Origin: Acidimicrobiia bacterium
GTDB lineage: Bacteria > Actinomycetota > Acidimicrobiia > Spongiisociales > UBA11373
Assembly (NCBI GenBank): GCA_040902765.1
Contig: JBBDWO010000011.1
Coordinates: 62,001-126,000 of the forward strand
Length of the DNA stretch: 64,000 nt
Direction of reading: 5' to 3'
In this document: positions 42,541-50,904 of the stretch, piece by piece
How the letters are laid out: each line of letters starts with the position of its first letter
Position numbering within the stretch: position 1 is the stretch's first letter
Program-made: the position numbers and the translations under genes
Notes under the pieces: generated by a model
Seen by the model: the letters and a program-made list of their open reading frames with translations, nothing else
What the model was told of the DNA's origin: nothing
The model's database searches: none

Positions 42541-42561
42541 GCTACTCGCTACTCGCTACTC
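42541..42561. repeat. Heptad array (GCTACTC x3)
   Basis: Three perfect GCTACTC heptads follow a partial CGCTCTC. The array lies between the convergent MFS and nucleoside hydrolase genes and overlaps the hydrolase stop codon. The same heptamer is found at 45084. Confidence 0.85.
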
Positions 42562-43501
42562 AGAGCCTCGCGATGCGCTCCACAAGGAGGTCGAAGAAGC
42601 CGTCGGCGTCGACCCGGCGCATCCAGGTGGCATTGGGCTCGGCGGTGGTCATGCCCCACCAGTCGACCACGGTCATCCCCATGGTGAGTTCCGACGACGT
42701 CTCGACGGCGACGGCAACATGGCGGCCGGTGAAGAGGTCGGGGCGGATGAGGTGGGCGATGACGCACGGATCGTGGAGCGGGCCCCCGACCATCCCGTAC
42801 TTCTCCACGTCGTAGCGCTCGTAGAACTCGAGCATGCCGTGGACCGCCCGGCCGGCCGGAGTGTCGATGGCGGCGAACCGCTCCATGTGGCGGGGCTCCA
42901 TGAGCGCGCGGTGGGTCACGTCCAACGACATGACCGTGATCGGGACCCCGCTGCGGAACACGATGTCGGCGGCGTGGGGATCCACGTAGATGTTGAACTC
43001 GGCGGTGGCGGTGGTGTTGCCGCCCTCGAAGAAGCCCCCGCCCATGAGCACGATCTCTGCGAGCCGCCCGGCGATCTGCGGCTCGCGGGCCAGTGCCATG
43101 CCGACGTTGGTCAGCGGTCCGAGGGGACACAGCGTGATCGTGCCGGGGTCGGCAGCCATCACGATGTCGATGATGGCGTCTACGGCGTGTCCCTCGGCGA
43201 GGGGTGTGGTCGGGTCGGGCAGATCCGCCCCGTCGATGCCGGTCTCGCCGTGCACGTATTCGGCCGTGATCAGGTCGCGCACCATCGGCTTGACCGATCC
43301 CGAGTAGACCGGCACGTCGGGTCGACCAGCCAGCTCGACCATCTTGAGCGAGTTGACCGTGGTGAGCGTGAGCGGGACGTTGCCGGCGACCGCCGTGATG
43401 GCGACCACGTCGAGTTCCTCGGGGGAAGCGAGGGCGAGCAGGATGGCGACGGCATCGTCCTGCCCCGGATCAGTGTCGATGATGATCTTGCGAGGAGCCA
43501 T
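42560..43501 (-). CDS. Inosine-uridine-preferring nucleoside hydrolase family
   Basis: The 313-aa protein has the calcium-binding signature DTDPGQDDAVAILLAL at the N terminus, GPLTNVGMALAREP, the family EFNIYVDPHAADIVF, and a C-terminal DWWGMT. Such enzymes cleave ribonucleosides to base and ribose in salvage. The ATG at 43501 is 8 nt after TAGCCT. An in-frame upstream start at 43546 would add 15 residues without homology. The gene is divergent from the hydroxyproline dehydratase gene. Confidence 0.92.
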   Translation of the reverse strand: MAPRKIIIDTDPGQDDAVAILLALASPEELDVVAITAVAGNVPLTLTTVNSLKMVELAGRPDVPVYSGSVKPMVRDLITAEYVHGETGIDGADLPDPTTPLAEGHAVDAIIDIVMAADPGTITLCPLGPLTNVGMALAREPQIAGRLAEIVLMGGGFFEGGNTTATAEFNIYVDPHAADIVFRSGVPITVMSLDVTHRALMEPRHMERFAAIDTPAGRAVHGMLEFYERYDVEKYGMVGGPLHDPCVIAHLIRPDLFTGRHVAVAVETSSELTMGMTVVDWWGMTTAEPNATWMRRVDADGFFDLLVERIARL

Positions 43502-43515
43502 GGCAGAGCAGGCTA
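43502..43515 (-). promoter_or_regulatory. Leaderless -10 (TAGCCT) for nucleoside hydrolase
   Basis: Minus-strand TAGCCT (43515-43510), 8 nt before the ATG at 43501. Confidence 0.6.
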
Positions 43516-43547
43516 GAGCCTCGCGAGCGCGCACGATTGCGACCACG

Positions 43548-43609
43548 AACGCTCAACGCTCAACGCTCAACGCCAGACGCTCTTGCGTTGAGCGTGAAGC
43601 GTTGAGCGT
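43548..43609. repeat. Heptad hairpin (AACGCTC x3, core CCAGACGCTCTTG, inverted arm)
   Basis: Three perfect AACGCTC heptads (43548-43568) and AACGCCA precede the core CCAGACGCTCTTG (43573-43585). The arm 43549-43573 pairs with 43585-43609 over 25 nt with two mismatches. The element lies between two divergent genes, where no terminator is needed. The same heptamer is at 29540 and, as CAACGCT, at 2061. Confidence 0.9.
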
Positions 43610-43620
43610 CTTCGCCGCGA

Positions 43621-43632
43621 TAGCCTCCCCCC
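43621..43632 (+). promoter_or_regulatory. Leaderless -10 (TAGCCT) for hydroxyproline dehydratase gene
   Basis: TAGCCT at 43621-43626 is 6 nt before the ATG at 43633. Confidence 0.6.
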
Positions 43633-44640
43633 ATGTCCGTGGCCATTCGCACCGTGGAGATGCACACCGGGGGCGAACCGGTTCGGATCGTCGTCGACGG
43701 GTTCCCGCCGATCCCCGGCGACACCATCCTCGACAAGCGGCGGTACGCCCGGGATCACCTCGACCATCTGCGTCGACTGCTCATGTTCGAGCCGAGGGGC
43801 CATGCCGACATGTACGGAGTGATCCCCGTCGAGCCGGACCACCCCGACGCCGACCTGGCGGTCCTGTTCATCCACAACGAGGGGTACTCGACCATGTGCG
43901 GGCACGCCACCATCGCCCTCGGCCGATGGGCGGTCGACTCCGGGCTCGTGCCTGCCGCCGGGGCCGAGACCCCGGTGGCGATCCAGGTGCCGTCGGGCCT
44001 CGTGAAGGCGGTCGTCGACACCGGAGGGCCTGAGCCGGGCCGCGTTCGATTCGAGAGCGTCCCCTCCTTTGTGGCTCACGCCGACCTCCCGGTCGTCGTC
44101 CCCGGCCACGGCGAGGTGACCGTCGACATCGCCTTCGGTGGCGCGTTCTATGCCTTCGCCGATGCTGGCGCCTACGGGCTCGACCTGGAGACGAGCAGGC
44201 TGCGCAACCTGGTCGACGCCGCCTGGGCCACCACCCTGGCCGTTCAGGAGGCCGGGGTCCCGCTCCCCCACCCCGACCACCCGGACCTCCAGTTCCTCTA
44301 CGGCACGATCCTCACCGACGGCAACGACGCCTGGTCCGACGAGCCCACCCGCAATCTGTGCGTCTTCGCCGAGCGCCAGGTGGATCGCTCTCCGACCGGC
44401 TCGGGAGTGTCGGCGCGCATCGCCATCCAGCGGTCCCGGGATCAGATCGCACCCGGCCAGACCCGCCTTTTCGAGAGCATCGTCGGCTCCCGGTTCACCG
44501 GCCGCCCCGTCGCCGACACCGAGGTGGGCGGGATCCCTGCGGTCGTCGTGGTAGTGGGCGGCCGCTCCCACTACACGGGCGAGTCGACGTTCACCCTCGA
44601 GGACGACGACGACCTCCCCGCATTCCTGGTGCGGGAGTAG
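43633..44640 (+). CDS. Probable trans-3-hydroxy-L-proline dehydratase (proline racemase family)
   Basis: The 335-aa protein is in the proline racemase family. The first catalytic site is intact, TMCGHATIA with Cys89. At the second site the racemase Cys is replaced: DRSPTGSGVSAR has Thr255. The Cys/Thr combination is what distinguishes trans-3-hydroxy-L-proline dehydratases from proline racemases and 4-hydroxyproline epimerases (Cys/Cys). The enzyme would convert trans-3-hydroxy-L-proline to pyrroline-2-carboxylate. No other hydroxyproline gene is adjacent. Start ATG 43633. Confidence 0.85.
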   Translation: MSVAIRTVEMHTGGEPVRIVVDGFPPIPGDTILDKRRYARDHLDHLRRLLMFEPRGHADMYGVIPVEPDHPDADLAVLFIHNEGYSTMCGHATIALGRWAVDSGLVPAAGAETPVAIQVPSGLVKAVVDTGGPEPGRVRFESVPSFVAHADLPVVVPGHGEVTVDIAFGGAFYAFADAGAYGLDLETSRLRNLVDAAWATTLAVQEAGVPLPHPDHPDLQFLYGTILTDGNDAWSDEPTRNLCVFAERQVDRSPTGSGVSARIAIQRSRDQIAPGQTRLFESIVGSRFTGRPVADTEVGGIPAVVVVVGGRSHYTGESTFTLEDDDDLPAFLVRE

Positions 44641-44699
44641 CGAGGAGCGAGGAGCCTGGGGCCTGACACCGGCGTAGGCTTTGGTGAGGAGGTCCACCG

Positions 44700-45074
44700 A
44701 TGGTCGGTCACTCTGGGAGGCTGCTTGGCGTCGGACTTGCGGTCGTCCTGGCTTCGTGTGCGGGAACTCCCTCCGCCGACCTACCTGCCGACGTCTCGAC
44801 GATCACGGCCATCGCCACCGCGATGCCGACAACCGTCAGCAACCACTTCGACAACCCCGCCGACGCGGCCACAGCGGCGGCTCGGGCCGAGAACCCCGAT
44901 CTCGTCGATCCGCGCCTCACCCGGATGGTCGGTGTTTACGCCGACGCCACAACCGTCGACCTGCGGGTACAGATACAGGCTGAGGGTTTCTGCCACTGGT
45001 ACGGGGTCAGCGGTCACGTCCAGGGCGGGGCGCTGCAGTGGAGCGCACAACCGGCCAGCCCCTGCACCGAGTAG
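44700..45074 (+). CDS. Small lipoprotein, unknown
   Basis: The 124-aa protein has a signal peptide ending in the lipobox LASC (Cys20) and a soluble domain with GVYADATTVDLRVQIQAEG and two further cysteines. No family recognised. The ATG has GAGGAGG upstream and TAGGCT (44675-44680) as a likely -10, so this gene has a leader, unlike its neighbour. Confidence 0.65.
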   Translation: MVGHSGRLLGVGLAVVLASCAGTPSADLPADVSTITAIATAMPTTVSNHFDNPADAATAAARAENPDLVDPRLTRMVGVYADATTVDLRVQIQAEGFCHWYGVSGHVQGGALQWSAQPASPCTE

Positions 45075-45083
45075 CACCCACTC

Positions 45084-45104
45084 GCTACTCGCTACTCGCT
45101 ACTC
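45084..45104. repeat. Heptad array (GCTACTC x3)
   Basis: Three perfect GCTACTC copies, then GCTAGCGTCTCGGG, whose GTCT resembles the core of other arrays. The array sits between two co-directional genes, lipoprotein and mscS. Confidence 0.85.
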
Positions 45105-45142
45105 GCTAGCGTCTCGGGTGTTCGCTGAGGAGAGGTTCGAGC

Positions 45143-46195
45143 ATGGGTCCGATGATCATCGCTGGCACGAACGGTGGCCTCGAGGGGGCGTGCGGCGCCG
45201 ATCCAGGTCTGGTCTGCGATTGGGTGTTCCAACTCACGTCGAACCCTGCGGCGGCCCGATTCGCCGACTGGTTCGTCGCCAAGCCGCTCAAGATCGTCCT
45301 CATCCTCCTCGTTGCCTATGTGGTCAGCCGGCTGCTCAACCGGTCGATCAGGCGCCTGGTGACCCGCGTCGCCGAGCGACCGGATCCGCCGGCTCTCGAC
45401 GCCGAAGCCGGCCCGGCCGACCGCGGGGGGCGGCTCGCCGCTCTCAGATCCCGGGCCCTGGCCACCACCGATGCCTTCACCCTCAGCGAACGCCGCCGCC
45501 AACGCGCCCAGGCCCTCGGGATGGTCCTCAGGAGCATCGCCTCGCTCGTGATCTTCGCCCTGGCGATCATGATCATCCTCGCCGAGTTCGGGATCAGCCT
45601 GGGCCCGCTCGTCGCCGGCGCGGGTGTGATCGGCATCGCCCTCGGTTTCGGCGCCCAGTCGCTGGTCCGGGACTTCCTGAGCGGCATCTTCATGCTCATC
45701 GAAGACCAGTACGGGGTGGGTGACGTCGTCGATCTCGGAGACGCCACCGGTGTCGTCGAGGAGGTCAGCCTCCGGACCACCCGACTGCGCGACGTCGAAG
45801 GCACCGTGTGGTTCGTGCCCAACGGCGAGATCCGCCGGGTCGGCAACAAGTCGCAGGGCTGGGCCCGGGCCGTCCTCGACGTCGAAGTCGCTTACGACAC
45901 CAACCTGGACCACGCCTCGGAGGTCATCAAACGGGTGGCCGACGAGCTGTGGCAGGGTGACTTCGAGCGCTTCACCGTCCTCGAGGAACCCGAGGTGGTG
46001 GGCGTTCAGGCCCTGGGCGACTCGGCGATCGCCATCCGGGTCATGCTCAAGGTCGGGCCGAGTCAGCAGTTCGCCACCGCCCGCGAGATGCGGCGGCGGA
46101 TCAAAGACGCCTTCGAAGCGGAGCACATCGACATCCCGTTCCCCCAGCAGGTCATCTGGAACCGGACCGACGGCGCCGGCGGCGAGAACGCGTGA
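45143..46195 (+). CDS. mscS: Small-conductance mechanosensitive channel (MscS family)
   Basis: The 350-aa protein has about three membrane segments, with the pore helix region GVIGIALGFGAQSLVRDFLSG and the beta domain DVVDLGDATGVVEEVSLRTT typical of MscS. It opens under membrane tension to release solutes in osmotic downshock. An AGGAGA site precedes the ATG. The HAD gene follows with a GTGA overlap. An extra loop with a charged segment (about residues 75-125) lies between the first and second membrane regions. Confidence 0.93.
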   Translation: MGPMIIAGTNGGLEGACGADPGLVCDWVFQLTSNPAAARFADWFVAKPLKIVLILLVAYVVSRLLNRSIRRLVTRVAERPDPPALDAEAGPADRGGRLAALRSRALATTDAFTLSERRRQRAQALGMVLRSIASLVIFALAIMIILAEFGISLGPLVAGAGVIGIALGFGAQSLVRDFLSGIFMLIEDQYGVGDVVDLGDATGVVEEVSLRTTRLRDVEGTVWFVPNGEIRRVGNKSQGWARAVLDVEVAYDTNLDHASEVIKRVADELWQGDFERFTVLEEPEVVGVQALGDSAIAIRVMLKVGPSQQFATAREMRRRIKDAFEAEHIDIPFPQQVIWNRTDGAGGENA

Positions 46196-47646
46196 CCGAC
46201 CGACCCGCTCCCACCGACCGCGAGCCGATGACGACGCGCCGGCCCCCTGCCCCGCGACGCATTCACGGCAATCGCACGCTCAACCTGCGCTCGATCCGGG
46301 CCATCGGCTACGACATGGACTACACCCTTATCCACTACCGGGTCGAAGAGTGGGAACGCAGCGCCTTCGAGCACACGAAGGAGCGCCTCAAGGCGACAGG
46401 CTGGCCGGTCGAGGACATCGTGTTCGACCCGGAGTCGGTGATCCGTGGACTCACCATCGACCTTGAGCTGGGCAACCTGGTCAAGCCCACTCGCTTCGGC
46501 TACGTGATCAGGGCGGCGCACGGCACCCAGTTTTTCGAGTTCGATCGTCTCCGCTCCGAGTACGAGGGGGTGACCGTCGACCTCGCCGAGGACCGCTGGG
46601 TATTCCTCAACACGCTGTTCTCGCTGTCGGAGGCGTCCTTGTACGCCCAGCTGGTCGACCGGTACGACGCCGGCGTCCTGCCGAAGATCAACGGATACGC
46701 CGACCTGTACAAACGGATTCGCTCGGCCCTCGACGCCGCCCACATGGAAGGGCAGCTCAAAGAGGAGATCCTCGCCGACCCCAACCGCTTCGTGGTCCCG
46801 GACCCGGACATCGTGCTCACCCTCCTCGACCAGAAGCACGCCGGAAAACGGCTGCTCCTCATCACCAACTCGGACTGGAACTACACCAGGCCGATCATGA
46901 CCTACGCCTTCGACCCGCACCTTCCGAAGGGCACCACCTGGCGGGACCTGTTCGACGCGGTCGTCGTGTCGGCCGAGAAACCCAACTACTTCATGGAGCG
47001 TCGACCGATGTACCGCGTCGTCGATGAAGAGCGAGGACTTCTCGAGCCACACCGTGGCACGGTCGACCCGGGAACCGTCCTGGTGGGTGGTGACGCCATC
47101 CAGATGGAGACGTATCTCGGACTGCACGGTGCCGAGATCCTCTACGTCGGCGATCACCTGTACGCAGACGTGTCGGTGACCAAGGCGACCCTGCGGTGGC
47201 GCACCGCCCTGATCCTGCGCGAGCTGGAGAGCGAGATCGAAGCCGCCCAGGCGTTCCGTGCCCGCGAGGCCCGGCTGCAGGCACTGATGGGGACCAAGGG
47301 ACGGCTGGAACGCGAGCTCGCCCACGCCCGACTCGACCTGCTGCGGGCCCGCGCCGGTCACGCCACGCCGGACGGCGATGCGGGCACCGCCGACGCCCGG
47401 GCCGAGGAGATCCGGGGACGGCTCTCCGCACTCGACGACGAGATCGCCCCGCTCGCCATCGCCGCCGGGGAGCTGCGCAACCCAGCCTGGGGGCCGCTGA
47501 TGAGGTCGGGCAACGACAAGAGCTTGTTCGCCCGACAGGTGGAGCGCTACGCCGACGTCTACACCTCGCGGGTCTCCAACTTCCTCAGAGCCACGCCGTA
47601 CGGGTTCCTGCGGGCGGCGCGGGTCAACCTCCCGCACGACGGCTGA
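46192..47646 (+). CDS. HAD-IG family 5'-nucleotidase (cN-II-like)
   Basis: The 484-aa protein is a purine-type HAD-IG nucleotidase: YDMDYTLIHY (catalytic Asp pair near residue 41), ITNSDWNYTRPIMTYAF, VSAEKPNYFME and GDHLYADVSVTKA. Enzymes of this family dephosphorylate IMP and GMP and can shift phosphate between nucleosides. A coiled-coil-like region (about 350-400) lies near the C terminus. The GTG at 46192 overlaps the mscS stop. Confidence 0.9.
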   Translation: MTDRPAPTDREPMTTRRPPAPRRIHGNRTLNLRSIRAIGYDMDYTLIHYRVEEWERSAFEHTKERLKATGWPVEDIVFDPESVIRGLTIDLELGNLVKPTRFGYVIRAAHGTQFFEFDRLRSEYEGVTVDLAEDRWVFLNTLFSLSEASLYAQLVDRYDAGVLPKINGYADLYKRIRSALDAAHMEGQLKEEILADPNRFVVPDPDIVLTLLDQKHAGKRLLLITNSDWNYTRPIMTYAFDPHLPKGTTWRDLFDAVVVSAEKPNYFMERRPMYRVVDEERGLLEPHRGTVDPGTVLVGGDAIQMETYLGLHGAEILYVGDHLYADVSVTKATLRWRTALILRELESEIEAAQAFRAREARLQALMGTKGRLERELAHARLDLLRARAGHATPDGDAGTADARAEEIRGRLSALDDEIAPLAIAAGELRNPAWGPLMRSGNDKSLFARQVERYADVYTSRVSNFLRATPYGFLRAARVNLPHDG

Positions 47647-47649
47647 CGA

Positions 47650-47835
47650 TCAGCCGCCGGAGGGCCGGGCCAGCACCACTGTCACCGCCACTTCGGGCAG
47701 GGTGTCTCCGGGTTCGACGTGCACTTCGACCCGGAAGTCCTCGAGGCCGACCTCGATGCCGGCCCGGCGCAGCGCCCCGGCACCTTCACCGGCGGCGAAA
47801 GCGACGCCTGCGATGAGTTCTCGAATGTCGTCCAC
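47650..47835 (-). CDS. Small protein (61 aa), possibly trypsin-co-occurring-like
   Basis: A GTG at 47835 with a strong GGGGAGG site upstream opens a 61-aa frame: a helical start (DDIRELIAGVAFAAGEGA) and an alternating beta-like part (EVGLEDFRVEVHVEPGD, EVAVTVVLARP). The layout resembles trypsin-co-occurring (Trypco2) domains, but the match is weak. It is convergent with the HAD gene, 3 bp apart. The stretch 47836-48014 upstream shows no further gene. Confidence 0.6.
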   Translation of the reverse strand: MDDIRELIAGVAFAAGEGAGALRRAGIEVGLEDFRVEVHVEPGDTLPEVAVTVVLARPSGG

Positions 47836-48014
47836 GATCCCTCCCCTTGGCCGCGACGGCGTCGGCGGCTCAGACCACAGGGTGCTCGAATGGTGTCTCC
47901 GCGGCGTCCCAGCCCGGCGTGACCGGAATCCCCCGCTTGCGCTCATGATGGTGCCTGCGCCGGGCAAACCCCGGCCACAATCTGGTGAACCGGCAGCTCT
48001 CCAGCGATCCGTGA

Positions 48015-48035
48015 CCGCCGGAGGTCCTCCGGCGG
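48015..48035 (-). terminator. Hairpin after the HemL-like aminotransferase gene
   Basis: CCGCCGGA and TCCGGCGG pair around GGTCC, just beyond the aminotransferase stop at 48050. A GC-rich stretch of GGCG repeats adjoins it. Confidence 0.5.
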
Positions 48036-48049
48036 CGGCGGCGGGCGGT

Positions 48050-49363
48050 TCAGCCCTTCGCTTCGGTGAGGGCTTCCTCGAAGGCCTGGAGGGAGTCGGC
48101 GACGTCCTCGTCGCTGTGGGCGCTGCTGACGAACCACGGTTCCTTGGCGTCGTCGACGGGGAGCACCCCCCTGCGGATGAGGCCCATCACGACCTCGCCG
48201 TACAGCTCGTCGTCGTGACCCTCGAGGTCGCGAAACTCGCTGGGCGGCTCGTCACCGAAGAACAGCCCGAACATGGAGGGGTGGCCGATCGGCTGAACGG
48301 GGACACCGGCGTCGGCGGCGATCGATCCGATGCCGTCCATGAGATCGCGGCCTGCGGCCTCGACCCGCTTGAGCGGCTCGCCGGTCAGGATCTCGTCGAG
48401 CGTCGCCAGGGTCGCCGCCGCAGCGATGCCATTGCCGCTGTATGTGCCGGCCTGCATGATGCCGCCCTTCTCCCAGGCGCCGATGAAGTCGTCGGTGCCG
48501 GCGACGGCGGCCACCGGGAACCCGTTCCCCATGCACTTGGCGAAGGTCGCCAGGTCCGGTGTGACCCCGAACGCCTCGACGGCACCGCCGATGGCGATAC
48601 GGAACCCGGTCTTGACCTCGTCGAAAATGAGCACCACGCCGTACTCGTCGCAGAGCTTTCGGATGCCCTCGAGGTAGCCCTCCTTGGGCAGGATCCCGAA
48701 GGCGTTGCCCAGGACCGGCTCGACGATCACCGCGGCGAGGCGATGTCCATCGGACCGGAACAGCCGCTCCAGATACTCCAGATCATTGAACGGGGCAACC
48801 CTCACCAGCGAGCGGATCGCCTCGGGGATACCCGACGACGCCTGGACCGGGATCGGACTGAGCCGCGAACCGAGCGCAGAGCGATCGGCGCCGGCGGTCG
48901 AGAAGGCGAGATAGTCGTGGGCGCCGTGATACGTCCCCTCGAACTTGAGGATCAGCTCACGCCCGGTGATTGCCCGGGCGAGGCGGATGGCGTGCATCGT
49001 CGCCTCGGTGCCGGTGTTGGTGAAGCGAAGCCGATCGACCCACGGCACCGCCTCTTTGAAGCGCTCTGCCGCCTGGATCTCGCGTGCACTGGTCATGGCG
49101 AACGTGGTGCCGGCTGCGGCAGCTTCGGCAACGGCGGCGGACACCGCCGGATGACCGTGGCCCAGGATCACCGGGCCGAACCCGAGGTGGTAGTCGATGT
49201 AGCGCTTCCCGTCCATGTCGTAGACGTGGGAGCCCTCGCCACGGTCGATCACCAGCGTGTCGTCGTCACCCCAGTAGCGGAACCAGCTGGACACACCGGC
49301 CACCAGTGAGCGCTTCCCCCGCTCGAACCAGGCCGCTGTCTCCTGACCCTGGATACCCATCAT
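48050..49363 (-). CDS. Class III aminotransferase (HemL-like)
   Basis: The 437-aa PLP enzyme resembles glutamate-1-semialdehyde aminomutase in overall pattern (FTNTGTEATMHAIRLARA, VIVEPVLGNAFGILP, FDEVKTGFR, Lys at about 273 in FAKCMGNGFP). It is longer at the start than HemL, and its place beside an aldehyde dehydrogenase, a second class III aminotransferase and polyamine transporters suggests an omega-amino or polyamine aminotransferase. It is divergent from the dehydrogenase gene. The start is ATG 49363 or 49360, after AAAGGG. Confidence 0.85.
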   Translation of the reverse strand: MMGIQGQETAAWFERGKRSLVAGVSSWFRYWGDDDTLVIDRGEGSHVYDMDGKRYIDYHLGFGPVILGHGHPAVSAAVAEAAAAGTTFAMTSAREIQAAERFKEAVPWVDRLRFTNTGTEATMHAIRLARAITGRELILKFEGTYHGAHDYLAFSTAGADRSALGSRLSPIPVQASSGIPEAIRSLVRVAPFNDLEYLERLFRSDGHRLAAVIVEPVLGNAFGILPKEGYLEGIRKLCDEYGVVLIFDEVKTGFRIAIGGAVEAFGVTPDLATFAKCMGNGFPVAAVAGTDDFIGAWEKGGIMQAGTYSGNGIAAAATLATLDEILTGEPLKRVEAAGRDLMDGIGSIAADAGVPVQPIGHPSMFGLFFGDEPPSEFRDLEGHDDELYGEVVMGLIRRGVLPVDDAKEPWFVSSAHSDEDVADSLQAFEEALTEAKG

Positions 49364-49445
49364 CGCCCTTTCGCTTCGGTGTGGATCGGCGGTCAGCGTA
49401 CTCGGTCGGTATCGTGCCGGAAATGCCGTTTCTCGGAGGACCCCC

Positions 49446-50876
49446 ATGCCTCAGGACCTGAAGCTGTACCTCGCCGGCGAGTGGACCGAAGGCACCGGAG
49501 ACCGTCACCACGAGCTCCGCAGCCCGGTCACCGGCGAGCACATCGCCAACGTTCCGCTCGCCTCACAGGCCGACATCGACCGTGCGGTGGCCGCCGCCCG
49601 GACCGCTCAGGACGACTACCGCCACTGGTCGGCCTTCGAACGCGCCGACCTGTGTGCCCGCATCGCGGCCGCCATCGAGCCGATGGTCGAGGAGATCGCC
49701 CGCATCCAGACCCTCGAACAGGGCAAGCCGTATCACGCCGAGTCGCTGGAAGACATCAAGGAGGCCAACCAGTACTTCCTCAACGCCTCGGAAGACATCA
49801 AACGGCTCAGGGGTGAGGTGATCCCCACCACCGACCGCAACAAGCGCATGTTCACCGTCCGACGCCCCGTTGGCGTCTGGGCGGCCATCACGCCGTGGAA
49901 CTTCCCGGTCACCATCCCGCTCGAGTACGTCGGGCCGGGCCTCGCCGCCGGCAACGCCGTCATCGTCAAGCCGCCGGAGTTCACCTCGTGGGGACTGCTC
50001 GAGCTGGCCAGGGCGTTCGACGAGGCCGGCGTGCCGAAGGGACTGGTCTCGATCATCCCCGGCGGACGGGAGATCGGCGAGTGGCTGGTGGCCCACGACG
50101 GCATCGACGCCATCGGCTTCACCGGGTCCTCCGAGACCGGCCGCAAGATCATCTCGCAGATGGGCATCAAGCGCTCGATCATGGAGATGTCGGGCAACGG
50201 GCCGATGATCGTGGCCGAAGACGCAGACGTCCAGGCAGCGGCCTCGGCTGCCGTCTACGGCGCCTATTACAACGCCGGCCAGGTGTGCTGCGCCACCGAG
50301 CGGGTGATCGTCCTCGACGCCGTCCACGAGGAGTTCGTCGGTCACGCCCTGGCGGCGGCCAAGGACGTGCGGCTCGGCGACCCGTTCGACGAGAGCACGA
50401 CGATGGGACCGCTCAACAACGAGATGACGGCCTCCAAGATGGACCGACACCTCGCCGATGCCATCGAGCGCGGGGCGACGGTGCTGCTCGGTGGCGGGCG
50501 CGCCGCCGGCTTCCCCACCGACCTGTACTACGACTTCACCGTCGTCGACGGCGTCGGCGAAGACACCCTGCTGTCGCGCGAGGAGTCGTTCGGACCCGTT
50601 CTACCGATCCTGCGGGCCGCCGACGACGACGAGGCGGTGGCGATGGCCAACCGCACCCGGTTGGGCCTTCAGGCGGCGGTGTTCACCAAGAGCCTGAGCA
50701 AGGCGTTCTGGTACGCCGACCGGATCCGCAGCGGCACGGTCGTCATCAACGACTCGACGGACTTCTGGGAGACATTCCAGCCGTTCGGCGGCGCCGCCGG
50801 CACCGACACCGGCTGGGGCCGCGGCTCGATCGAAGAGTTCACCGACCTCCAGACCATCGTCCTGGACGTCTCGTGA
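49446..50876 (+). CDS. NAD(P)-dependent aldehyde dehydrogenase
   Basis: The 476-aa enzyme has the ALDH plan: WNFPVTIPLEYVGPGLAAGNAVIVKP, GFTGSSETGRKI, the general-base Glu in MEMSGNGP (about 248) and the catalytic Cys in GQVCCATERV (about 283, followed by an extra Cys). Together with the neighbouring aminotransferases it could oxidise amino-aldehydes such as succinate semialdehyde or 4-aminobutanal. A GGAGG site precedes the ATG at 49446. Confidence 0.92.
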   Translation: MPQDLKLYLAGEWTEGTGDRHHELRSPVTGEHIANVPLASQADIDRAVAAARTAQDDYRHWSAFERADLCARIAAAIEPMVEEIARIQTLEQGKPYHAESLEDIKEANQYFLNASEDIKRLRGEVIPTTDRNKRMFTVRRPVGVWAAITPWNFPVTIPLEYVGPGLAAGNAVIVKPPEFTSWGLLELARAFDEAGVPKGLVSIIPGGREIGEWLVAHDGIDAIGFTGSSETGRKIISQMGIKRSIMEMSGNGPMIVAEDADVQAAASAAVYGAYYNAGQVCCATERVIVLDAVHEEFVGHALAAAKDVRLGDPFDESTTMGPLNNEMTASKMDRHLADAIERGATVLLGGGRAAGFPTDLYYDFTVVDGVGEDTLLSREESFGPVLPILRAADDDEAVAMANRTRLGLQAAVFTKSLSKAFWYADRIRSGTVVINDSTDFWETFQPFGGAAGTDTGWGRGSIEEFTDLQTIVLDVS

Positions 50877-50904
50877 GCCATGAGCTGGGAGGAGGTAACG
50901 CCTC

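Noticed and set aside
47836-48014. Possible additional small gene between the 61-aa gene and the HemL-like gene
   Set aside because: Only short frames without ribosome binding sites or recognisable motifs are seen; reported as empty.
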